Assembly (NCBI GenBank): GCA_019648995.1
Contig: BLXT01000403.1
Span: 9,232-31,618 of the forward strand
Reading direction: 5' to 3'
DNA: 22,387 nt
From: Plakobranchus ocellatus
Taxonomy: Eukaryota > Mollusca > Gastropoda > Plakobranchidae
Shown here piece by piece: positions 1 through 10,236 of this stretch. The notes under the pieces are model-generated. The model had not been told where the DNA came from. It saw only the letters and a program-made list of their open reading frames with translations, and did no database searches. How positions within the stretch are numbered: position 1 is the first letter of the stretch; each line of letters opens with the position of its first letter. A program made the position numbers and the translations under genes.

Positions 1-1189
1 ATCCAGAGCATTGCTTTTGACTGCTATGCCATTATCAGTTGCAATTGTATGGACACCTATTCAAATTCTATGATGTTCAACAGGAAAGCCTAGAGCTCTT
101 TGCACCATTGATACAGCATTGATAATGAAACAAGACACAGTCTAAGCTCTGTTTTATTTAAAAAGAATTAACATGCGCAAATGGGTCATTCCATGTTATG
201 TGTGTTACATCTGAAGACCACTCTGAGAGATTTTTGTGTAACTGACAAATCAAATAAGGAGTTTCATACATAATTTATATATGAGCAATTGCCAAAAGGT
301 GGACCCCAAAATTGTGTCACGTTTTTTCCTGCATTTTGAAAAAAAGATTCTACAGTTACAAAAGGGAAAAGCCTAATTGAGTATCAGTGAAGTAATATTC
401 ATGCAGATTTGGATAGCAGGAGTAGATCCATGTTAAAAATAATGATGTATGTCTATCCACTTGGTTGTGAATGAGCTTAATTTATTGATGGGTGACCACT
501 TTTTTGGCGATTTTGTCATCATAGTTATGTTCGAAACTTATTTGGTTAATTTGGACAGCAAGGATGCATTCAAAACTGATTTTTTAAACATAAAGCAGTA
601 GTTCTTATGCCACCACACTCACTAAATCAAAATTTATGTATTGAGGAGTTAAATTTTTTCACATAGGACTTGTAGAAAATGGTTCGCACATAACTATGAT
701 GACAGCCCACGTTTTGGCACACCCTCATATATTTGTGTACAAAAATGGTTACTCTACATAAATAAAACCTTTAGTGTTACAGCTAACATGAACAAAGTGT
801 CTGAGAATGGGTCTAAAGATTCATTACATGTGTTACTCAAAGAAAATCAAGCAATCTAGTGTAAATCATTCTGTCATTAATTTCTTCAAAGATTGAAACC
901 AAACAATATCCAGCTTCCCCGAAAACTTGTATAAATAAGTGTGTAAATAAATATTTGGTCATATGAAAAAAACAAGTTTTCAGTTTCTCTGTGATCAATT
1001 TTAATTTTTCACCTATTGGTTGACATTTCATGGAATGGCCCAAATCATAATTTTGGACGAAATTCTAGTGTAAAGCGAACTTGACATGGAATTAGCCTAT
1101 AATGCTAATAACATTCACATTGACTTCATAAAGTTTACACAAGTTTATATTTAGGCAGCTGAAAACAATCTACCAAAACGTCATCTGTT
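1..1189. other. AT-rich stretch without recognised gene
   Basis: I see no coding region, RNA gene or repeat I can support here. The longest open frames are about 60-70 codons, without recognisable motifs, and look like chance. If the main gene at 3.4 kb has exons further left, this could be its intron or its upstream flank; the sequence does not decide. Confidence 0.5.
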
Positions 1190-1193
1190 TTAA

Positions 1194-1681
1194 CACCTAA
1201 AGGACCGTTGGCGAGAATATTTGCAAAAAAAAAAAAAAAAATCAAGAAAGACCGTCAATGAGTGTACTCGTGAAAAAGTACCTGGCCATTAAGGACTAGT
1301 GACAAGTTTTCCGGCAACAGCTAGTCCACCACTTCATTCCAATCTAGACCTTATTTTTTTATATAAAAACATTGAAAACACCTATTTTGAATTTCTAGTA
1401 ACCTTTTTATGGGTATACAAACAAAGGATTTCCATTATAGGCTTATCCCTATTAATGTTAAAGGCATGCATATACATAGATTTCTAGAATTGGGGGCGAC
1501 GACTCCGCTCCTGGGGGTTGAACAGGGGAGTGGCAGCCGTGGCTGAGAGGGGTAACTCTAGGTGGCAAGGGTTAGAGTTATTGTATATAGCCAGTCCACA
1601 TCAAGATTATCTCATGCTTTAAGGCCCTCCGTCAAGCCGGGGCGTCGATAACTCTATGTGGCAAAGCCGGTCCTTTGGGTG
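1194..1681. mobile_element. TTAA-flanked MITE-like element (piggyBac type)
   Basis: A 488-bp unit bounded by 14-bp terminal inverted repeats, left CACCTAAAGGACCG (1194-1207) and right CGGTCCTTTGGGTG (1668-1681), which match at 13 of 14 positions when one is reversed. TTAA lies directly outside both ends (1190-1193 and 1682-1685), the target-site duplication expected of the piggyBac superfamily. The right half (about 1490-1680) is clearly more GC-rich than its surroundings. There is also an internal A17-18 run near 1226-1242. No transposase frame is present, so it would be a non-autonomous copy. The family assignment rests only on the TTAA and the inverted ends. Confidence 0.6.
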
Positions 1682-1685
1682 TTAA

Positions 1686-2760
1686 AGAAAGAGAAAAAAA
1701 AAACTATTGATGGGGAGAATTTTTATGGAGCTCAATGAAAAAATAGTCTAATGATGGAACATACAAGATAGAAAAAGTTCTCAAGGGTCATGTTGAAATA
1801 AACTATTAAAAGCATGCAGTAAATGTATTGAAGTAAAAAAACTCTTAAAAATCAAATTCTACTCATGCACCTCATATTAAATTTTAACTTTTGTAATTTG
1901 TACAATTGGCACAAATGAGTTTTGACCCGAAATGAAGAGCATAACTTAGGCAGATTCCATGAAAAACAGCTGAAAAGGGTCCTAAAAATGCACCATCACA
2001 TAAAAGTAAGTTTGAATGGAAGAATGCACAAAAACACTTTACAAAAATAAGATACAACATATGAAAAACCAAAAGAGAGGCCTGATCTGTATCTAGATGT
2101 TAGAGTTTAGTTTGTGATTAATCACCAACCATACTATATATTAAGTATGTGTCCCAAAAAATAAAACAACTACTCTCTTACATTTATTTTACCACCTCAA
2201 CACAATACACATTATGGAGGCATAGCTGCCAAGTGTTTCTTCAATAACGGAATTGTTCCATTTTTGGAAATTTTTAAGCATCTTGTCCTGTTATATACTT
2301 AGTAAGTCCGTTTTTCAGCAAATTTTTAATAGCATGATTGTGTCGACAGCCCTTGGACTGAGTCAATTGTGGGGATTTTATATTTAGTGTTAGGAATTTT
2401 CCCCACAGTTTCATCAATTTTGACCCCCTAAGCCCTATAAATAATCTACTCTGCAACCGGCAAGCAACGCAGGCAAGGCTGAAAGAAGAATTTTACCCAC
2501 TCTCTCATTAATTGCGTTCCCTAACCCCATAAAGTGCCATTCTTTTCTTGAGCCTTCATTTTTGAATCAGCACTAACAAGTAAATTAAGTTTGCTAAGTC
2601 TATTTCTTTACTTATAATGGATTTCAACTTTTTGCTAGTTTGGGCAGTATGAAAAGGTGCTTAATCTGAGGATTAATATTGAAGGTGTTAGGAGATGGGA
2701 GGTCAAAGGTGAAAGATAAAAACAAAAGGGTGGTGGATGTGTTCCTGATCAACAGTTTCT
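1686..2760. other. non-coding stretch, no gene recognised
   Basis: AT-rich sequence with only short chance frames on both strands. It is probably intron or upstream flank of the gene whose last exon starts at 3442. I see no repeat or RNA structure that I can support. Confidence 0.45.
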
Positions 2761-2765
2761 TGGGG

Positions 2766-2787
2766 TTTTTTTTTTTTTTTAGGTAAG
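2766..2787 (+). promoter_or_regulatory. candidate recursive (zero-length exon) splice site
   Basis: A run of 15 T is followed at once by AG|GTAAGC, so a strong 3' splice acceptor is fused to a consensus 5' donor with nothing between. This is the arrangement of ratchet sites used in recursive splicing of long introns in flies and vertebrates. It sits about 650 bases before the acceptor of the large exon, on the same strand. Poly-T runs are common in this window, so chance is possible. Confidence 0.3.
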
Positions 2788-2790
2788 CAG

Positions 2791-3419
2791 GTAAATGATA
2801 AATTTTTAAAGATTTATACAATTTAATAAGTATCTCACATAATTTTCTCATTTTCTTCATTCTTTGACAAAGTCATTGAATTACTCTCAGAGGAATAGTG
2901 CTTTTCTTATTCATAATATCCTAATAATTTCTTGCACCCATAGGCATATGCCGATTTGTTGATATGGTATTCCCTTTTAAGATTTCCAAACTGGCAGCAG
3001 TGTGGAGGACCACCAATAATGATTCACATGGTGCTGAGCAAGGACCTTAAACCCCTCAAAACCAACAAGATTTGATATCAAAGGAGTTCTTCACTTCCTA
3101 ATATTGATAGAGGCATGCCTTGTGGAAAGAACTCAGGAAGTGGGATCAGTAGCTAAGGCATCCCAAACAGATGCTTAGGAAATGAAAGTGACATAGTCAA
3201 GTATGAATTGCCTACCAGCAAAAAAGGATTGTTTGCAGTGAAGTCCGATCAAGTATTGGCTTAGTAAGATATGAGAGGCAGATATTTTCCTTATATACAA
3301 ATGTATATGCTTTGGTTAATATTGCGAGGAATATTTAAGCCACATTGCTATAAAAATGGCAATATCAATACAAAAATTATTTTCATTTTTTTGTATTAGT
3401 AATGTGTTTGTTTTTTTTT
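2791..3419 (+). other. probable intron 3' portion of the main gene
   Basis: No open frame joins the large downstream exon through this stretch, and it ends in the polypyrimidine tract of the acceptor at 3440-3441. I see no convincing exon in it. The upstream coding exon or exons must lie further left or outside the window. Confidence 0.5.
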
Positions 3420-3441
3420 TCTTTTTGTTTCCTTCACCCAG
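3409..3441 (+). promoter_or_regulatory. 3' splice acceptor of the large terminal exon
   Basis: A pyrimidine-rich tract of about 30 bases ends in ttcacccag|G, with AG at 3440-3441. The reading frame of the long downstream frame puts the exon's first base at the second position of a codon (phase-1 intron). The in-frame ATG at 3402 lies inside the T-rich tract, so it is most likely intronic and not the start. Confidence 0.7.
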
Positions 3442-6400
3442 GAAAGTGTGCATCTATCCTAGAGACTTCCAAACAAATGACTGAGGATGACATCAGTGAT
3501 GCCGAGACGCTGAGCTCTGAACACAGCGAAGACAGTGAAGATGGTGATGAGGAAGACAATGATGATGATGTTGATGGGGACATGGTGGAGGAGAAGGATG
3601 AGGACATATCTGATGGGGAAGAAAGTGATGATGAATGGAGTGAGAACCAACAAATAAGTGAGAGAATCGATAAAGAAGTCACTAGTGATGAGGAAAGCGA
3701 TGATCAAAACAATGAAAATGTTTCTGTTGTTTCCTTTTCTGAGAAGGATTTACAAGATGACTTTGTTAGACTCACCAAAAACACCAGGTATCAAAAGTCT
3801 CCACAGTTCCAGCCTGTCTCTGATAATTTGGTCAAGAGAAAGAGCACATTCCATAAACATCAGGAAAAGCCTATATTGACGAAAAAACCAGCAAAAACTG
3901 CACACCCTTCTGATCAGGGTCATCTTAGAGTTGACAAGTCAAAGGCTCAGAACGGAGCTGTTTTGAATGATACTGATACCAGTATCACTGATTCCATGAT
4001 CAATCTATCATTTGTCGAAAACATGATTTTGAAAACGAATCGACGCATTTCAAAGTCTAGTGCTAATATCTCAGCAGCAACCTTTAATGTATCTCACAGT
4101 AAGAAATTGACACCTCAGGCATCAAATGTTTTGTCTGCCCTAGATGGCAGCTTCTCTGCACCTGTCGACAATTTATCTTTTGTTGCAATCTCCAGTCCAG
4201 TAAAGAAAACGTACATCAAAAATAAAAAAGATGTGGAATCAGATGAGGCAAAACCTGCTGGAGACACATATGTCATTGACCGTTATTTGAAAGATAAGGG
4301 GCCAATACCACCAAATGTAAAAGCTGATGATCCTATGGTGAAGAATGGGCTGCAACTAGATGGTAAGAAGAGAAATGGTTTTACATTGTTAGAGCCTGAA
4401 AAAAATGTTTCAACTTTGGAAAAAACAAAGACGTCAACAACTTTGCTGAAGAGTCAGAAACCTTTGTCTTCAGCCACAAGCCTTTCATCTTGTGCTGTTC
4501 CAGGAAATTCTCCAAGCACCAATGGTGTTTTCAAAAGTCCTCACGGAATAAAAATCAGACGAGTTCGACCAAAGCAAGTGAGCAGCGCTATGTCTGTATC
4601 GTCACAAGACAGCAATCCATCTGAACAAATAGGTACATCGAATTTTCCCACTGTTGTGTCCTGGAGTCCAAAGGGTAAAAAATCTTGGGTAGATTCTGAT
4701 TCAGTGGTAACCAGTGCCTCTGTTGTATTGACAGATGATCAGCCAGGTTCAGTCAGTCACATTGACAGTTTCTCTGCATTCACTCATAACAAAGAGAATA
4801 AAGCTTGCCAAGAGTCAGCATCCAAGTTCAATCCTAGTAAAGAAATCAAAACCATTGTGAAGGATGTGTCATTCAGTTCTTATGATAGCTATGAGAAACC
4901 TCAGTTTAATTTTGCCTTCAGATCTCCAACAAAAAGGAAAAGCTGTCCTTCAAGCGTGTTGCATTGTAAAGGATCTGTCATGGATGCAAAGCCTTTAATG
5001 AGCAGCAGCTTTAAGAAGTCGTCACCATCCAAATCGGATAGGCATAACGTGAGCATCACCAGCTCTTTGAAAAACCTGGACTTGAAAAGTGACCAAGTTC
5101 CAACTAGAAAAGGTACATTTGACCTGCCGACAAGTTACAGGCATCCTGGTTCTAAAATTCCCTTATCTACTGTAGAAAGTTGTTGTGCCCTGGACAAAGA
5201 CAACACAACTTTTACTCAACACACTTCAAGTTTATCTCATTTTTGTCCAGAAAATAAGCGGCTTCAGTTTCCTGAAAGGTGGGCACCTGGAGCGAGAATT
5301 CCTAGCAGTATATTTAAAAGGAATTCTTTTGATCCAGGAAAATGGAGATGTCAAGAAAAATCAGAATCTGCATGTGAAAGTATCAAACGGAAAATTCCAG
5401 AATCTTTTACTAGTGGTTACTTTACAGAAACCAGTCCCACCCTTTCTGAGATGAGCCCGTTCGCCACAAACAACATAAATTCAACTTTTTCACTGCTGAA
5501 AAGAACAGGGATAGGCCTGAAAGAAAAGGTTTGCGAGCAGCAACCTTTGAGCGAAGGTCGACAACTTAATGAGTGCTTATGTTTTCGCTGCCCTCACTCA
5601 CCTCAACATTCAAGATGCTCCACTCTTCAGTCCACACCATACATATTTGGATCTAAGTCAAACAATAAGTCAGCCTTAAGTTTTAAAGATTTGCAACAAG
5701 ATGGCCTGTCCAAACCACATTCCTCAGTGGATAAACCTTACTATGTGGGGACCTCACTTACAGATGCAGCATCTTCAATGAAGAAAAGATCATATGGTGC
5801 ACTACCTAAGCTTAGGCCAAAAACAGTTTTTCCAAGAGGCATTCAAAATAATGGACACAGCAAAAACCCTTTTCTCTTAAAAAACAAACAGAGAGGAACT
5901 GCGTTTAGCCCTCTCCCTCGAATCACAAGCCCTCAGCTGTGCTTCAACACTGACAATTCTCATGTTCTCAGGTGGGTGGAAGCCACCAGCAAACATTGCC
6001 ACCCTCAAACTCCAAACTCTTCCTCACACTTTGCTGAACCCCCTGCGTCCCCTCAGAAAAATCTATGCTTCCCTAATCAGGGATTGCATGAAAGGCTGTT
6101 GAAACCAAGCACCAGGACGCAGTCAGAACATCAGAATTTATCTTCTCTCATGCCTGAGAAAAAAGATGTTGGGGTACAGGCAACATTGCACTTTGACCTT
6201 TGGCAAGGTTTCGCAGAATCCAGTTTACCATCAAAGTATGCTGGTAGTCCTTGCTGGAATTCGCAAAAAAATCAACTAAATATGAAACCTACTTGTTTTT
6301 ACACACCGCCTGAGTTCTGCAATACTTCACAAAAGTTTGCCTCTTTGCCTCTTCCTGCTTCTTCTCACCCTCAAAGTAATTGCTTTAGAACTGGCAATCT

Positions 6401-7538
6401 TAACACTATGCAATCTCATCAAATTGAAACAACTGTAAATGGAGATATGCAAGATAAGTCATTCAGCATTGGCCAGGGTTCTCTCAACAGAAGGGCAATG
6501 GCTGTGTGGAGAGAGATACAGGCAGAAAGATCTGTGGCTGATGAATCCACTGGTGACTTCAGCATCATAAACACAGAAACATCTCAGTCACCATCTGCGG
6601 ATGACTGTCAGTCAATATCTGATGATGGGGAAGAAGAAGTTGTAAACGAGACTTTGATAGAATCTGAGGGTAAGGGCCAAAGCAAGCTGTTTGGCAATAT
6701 AGATAAAATGCTTGCAAGTAATTTAGAGAGCGCATCCTTTGTAGAATCTTTGCGTGCCAAGAGCAAAGCCAATGTGAAAGTAGACAAACCAAGCAACAGC
6801 TTCACTGGTGCTGGCAGCACTAGGCAGCAAACCTCTACAAATATCATGTTTCCCATGTCCTACATTAACAAATTTTCTCCAGATAACCCAGCCAGGATGG
6901 ACAGTGACATGACTGCATACCAATATGAGCAGCAAGTTTTGGCTTCACAGCAACCCTTTAAATCAATGCTGAAATCTTTCAAACCACGCCGGCATCAACA
7001 GCAACAGCTTCAGAGACATTCACCTATAGGTAAGCAGTATAAGACTGTTGAATCACACAGTTTTCTGGAGCCTTTCAGAGATCCCTGTTCAGAGAGACCT
7101 TCCAAGTTCAGAAAAGTGTCCAAACTTTCCCTACCCAGGAAGGAAGTGATAAGCCCTACCAAGTGTACAAGTCCTGCTACTAATAAAACAATTAAACTTG
7201 AGAATGACAGAATATCTGAACCTATAAGCAGTTCCAGGGTGAAAACTGCTAAGTCCTCACCATTGTCCAGACAGAAACTGCACAGTGAAGCTCGTCACAG
7301 AATTTCACCATCACACAGAGGAGCAAAAAGGGCCAGCACTCCCATAAAGAAAAACGTGGACATTCCTGAGCTAGGCTTGGACGAGACCATCTCTACCATC
7401 ATCAGCACGGCAGCAGTAGCAGAAGCAGAGAATGACAATTACTTAGCCTCAATCAAGACCATCACGCAACAGGACTCTGTGGTTTCACTGTTGAGTTCAG
7501 ACTCTTCAGATTCTGAAAATGAAGTCAGTCTTTTGTAA
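3442..7538 (+). CDS. terminal exon of a large disordered, probably nuclear protein
   Basis: I do not recognise the family. The exon encodes about 1,365 residues and ends in TAA (7536-7538). It opens with a very acidic stretch (3477-3765; runs of D and E with many S). A long Ser/Lys/Pro/Asn-rich region with no visible globular domain or membrane segment follows. Short motifs seen: SP/TP sites followed by K (4194-4205 SPVK, 4665-4676 SPKG-K, 4923-4934 SPTK, 7338-7349 TPIK); a KEN-box (4791-4799); KDVSF (4860-4874), which fits the PP1-docking RVxF pattern; a Gln/His patch near 6980-7020; and at the C-terminus VVSLL followed by SSDSSDSENE (7479-7523), a good SUMO-interaction motif. From these I infer a nuclear, cell-cycle-regulated or chromatin/genome-maintenance role. 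The true N-terminus lies in upstream exon(s); the in-frame ATG at 3477 has a poor Kozak context but could start an alternative product. The long undisturbed frame argues for a living gene. Confidence 0.85.
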
Positions 7539-8437
7539 AAACTTTTGTATTGCTACAGGAAGATTTCTTTTTTTCATAAAACTGATTGCAAAACTGCTGT
7601 TTTCCCCCATGTCTCAGAGTATAAACCTTTGAGGTTGAAAAAAAACCAGGAAATGTCGGTTACTCCAAATGAATTTGTACTCCCTGTAGCTAGTAGGCTA
7701 CTAGAGAAAGACTTTAACTTTTTCATCATAGTTTATGTGAGTATTGCAATTCCACTGAAATGCTCTTGATAGTTAGTGTGTATATTAATACTGTACAATC
7801 CACCAAAAGCTATTCTTCTTATCTAGTTTCAAAGTAAATGAAAAAATGGTGTAGTCTTCAATTCTTTGAGAATAGATTCTCCTAAAACATTTCAGAGTTA
7901 GTTTTTTGGTGCAAGAAAAAAAGGGTTGAAAAGAAGTTCAAGTTGAACTTAAAGTGATGCAGTGATGGCAGGTATGGTGAAGTTCAATCATAATTAAAAT
8001 GAAAATAAATTTTTAGTAGTAGGGTGTTTGTTTTAATTTAAAGGTTTATTTATCAGAGTTTATTTTAAGAGAAGACCTCTGTGCAATGAACAATGTGTTT
8101 GGATGTCTTTCATAAGTTCTAAGCTTACATTTTAAAATAGTTTATAACAGAGTTGCCAAGCAATATTGATGCCACTCTCTCAGTCATACACTACTGAAGT
8201 AAAACCCAAATTACTGAAGTACATGTACTGAAATTAGATGAAAAAGACTGAAATATTGTATTTGAAAAAAGGAGCTCAGTTTGACTTTTATATTTGTTTC
8301 AAAAGAAAAAAGTTATTGTTCTTGAAATGAGTAGTGCATGATTTTGCAATGTTAATTTTTGGAGGTTTTTTTTGTTTGTTTTCTGGCATCAAAATTTTAC
8401 AATGTGCTCCCTTCACTGATTCAGATATTATAATAAA
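7539..8437 (+). other. probable 3' UTR with two AATAAA signals
   Basis: AT-rich sequence directly after the stop codon at 7536-7538, with no coding potential that I trust. Canonical AATAAA hexamers occur at 8004-8009 and 8432-8437, so the transcript may end shortly after either one. The exact end cannot be read from sequence alone. Confidence 0.5.
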
Positions 8438-8657
8438 TAAGATTGTGAAAGTCCTGAAGACTTTTCACACCATTATTTAGTTCAACATTAAATGGAAAAG
8501 AAACGTTTTAGTAGGGTAGGTTTGTAGGGTACATGCATTTAGAAACTAAGTACATGCAGAGAGGTCTCAGAGCTGGGAATCGTCTGCCTAAAGTGGATTT
8601 CAGCTTTCTTGCGATGTTGTCATTCACTCATCAAAAAGATGGCTTTTTAATGTATTA

Positions 8658-9330
8658 CAGTAGACCACACCTAAACCAAAAACGGCTAAACCAAAAAGAA
8701 ATTGAAGAGCTTTCCATTTTCCCTCTTATTCTTTCTTATTAAACATGTGCCAAAGCAAAAGCCTTGGCTGCCATACTATCGCTAAAGCGAAATAAAAACT
8801 ACTGGGAAAGCCCAGTCATTGTCAGACCGACACATAAAAAAAAACTTTTTTTTTTTTTAACACACCTTGCCATTCCTTTTCTTTCTCGCATTACTCCATG
8901 CAAACCCAATACTGTTAGTGGTACCTCACAGTCACACTACAGACGGCCAGGCCCGATGTCTGGCTAGGTCTACTGCACACACCTGCCCATCCCTTCTCTT
9001 CCACTACTCAGTTACAGAGCAGGACCTTGCCAGACACTCCCTACATGTCTAGGTTTTGTCACACTAAGCTAAGCAAACACTGTTGCATCACAGCTGGCAA
9101 GAATCTCTTTACTGAAAAGGAAATAGAAGGAGATAGAGAAATGGATAAAAAAGAGAGAAAGCTTGTGGATAGCGTGTTCATTCACATTGTGATGGGTGGG
9201 GGGGTTGATTTAATTTAATATTTCGGAAGCTGGTCACACTCCTTTATTAATCTTACTTATTTAATGCGCTATGCTTAAACCAAAATAGAAATCATACTCC
9301 CTAGAATTTCGGTTCAAATGTGTTCCACTG
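8658..9330. mobile_element. TA-flanked non-autonomous DNA transposon (Tc1/mariner, pogo type)
   Basis: A 673-bp unit whose ends are inverted repeats. The left end starts CAGTAGACCACACCTAAACC (8658 on); the right end, read on the minus strand, starts CAGTGGAACACATTTGAACC (9330 backwards). About 19 of the first 24 positions agree. TA lies directly outside both ends (8656-8657 and 9331-9332), the target duplication of the Tc1/mariner superfamily, and the CAGTRGA-type termini resemble pogo elements. The left arm repeats the phrase taaaccaaaaa twice (about 8672-8699). Inside, short frames of 60-70 codons show no transposase motif, so it is a MITE or an internally decayed copy. Confidence 0.55.
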
Positions 9331-9332
9331 TA

Positions 9333-10236
9333 TTTTAAAAACAGGAAATAAAAAAGTACGATGATTCTGCTTATCGGTGTAGAATGTCAAGCCCTATATC
9401 AAGAAGAGAGATTAACTTCAAATGAAAACAGTTCTCTCTCCTTTGCCTTTGTATTGACATTATTTTATATAAATATATCAAGTCCATTTCGTGTCAATAT
9501 CTGAGTGTACTGTATTTCAAATTGTACTGCATCATTTGGCAATTGTGAAATGAAATGACTGAAGAATTTGTCTTTCTCTGTGACATTTTGTTGATAGCAG
9601 TTGAAGAAAACTCTATGAGCATGTTAACTGTTTGCAATCAATTTATACACAGCATATCTATAGCTAGCATTTTAGGTTTCTCTGGCTGGCACCGTCTGAC
9701 CGAGGTCAGCCCGACCTTAGCGCAGGTATCATGTTCGACTGTTAGGTTGAGTGTATTTTCGGGTTTCATGTTTTTTCTCTTTTCATCACACAACAAAACT
9801 ATGAAAAATAATGTGTACTTATTTGAAGCCAAGATGAAACAAATAAGGCAGTTGAACTTGAATAGTTCAATTAGTTATTTTTTTACTGTAGAAGAAAATC
9901 ATGGAAGTTATAAGTAATAAAATACACTGCTCGACATATTTTACTTCAAAAATTAAAATTGACCCTTATGATTTTTTTTAAATTTGGATGTAGGAATGGT
10001 AGGAAGTATTTCTTTTAAATTTAACTCACCAAATTTCGTAGCGTTAACAACAAAACTCTTTATGTAGTAGCTTTATTCTTCCCATCCGTTTTTTTTAAAT
10101 TTTGCAATAATCCATGAGGACACTATGACGTTACAATAACAAGTTTGTAGCTTTCAAAATGCAGTTAATAAATGCAATAAAACTTTTTTGCTTTGGTATT
10201 GTTTTTAGTTTAGTTTCAAGCTGCATGTCTACTGAA
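9333..10236. other. non-coding stretch; possible poly(A) region of the minus-strand relic
   Basis: There is no supported gene. A plus-strand frame of about 120 codons (9555-9917) has no recognisable motif. A local GC-rich patch at 9685-9725 contains the perfect palindrome TGACCGAGGTCA (9697-9708). On the minus strand a polyadenylation hexamer (AATAAA, plus positions 10072-10077) lies about 160 bases beyond the last codon of the RAG1-like relic and could be its old 3' end. Confidence 0.4.

Noticed and set aside
3402..3441. ATG at 3402 as the start of the long protein
   Set aside because: The codons from 3402 to 3440 are simply the polypyrimidine tract of a splice acceptor (poly-Phe/Ser/Cys/Leu), followed by CAG|G. 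A coding start there is unlikely.
3434..3707. Minus-strand Ser-rich and Ile/Leu-rich frames opposite the acidic region
   Set aside because: They are antisense by-products of GAT/GAA/AGT-rich coding sequence.
7028..7079. AG|GTAAGC and a following ttcag inside the large exon, as a cryptic intron
   Set aside because: The resulting intron would be only about 49 bases and the frame is open throughout, so coding is the simpler reading.
9555..9917. 120-codon plus-strand frame
   Set aside because: No recognisable motif or regulatory context, and hydrophobic residues are scattered by T-rich composition.
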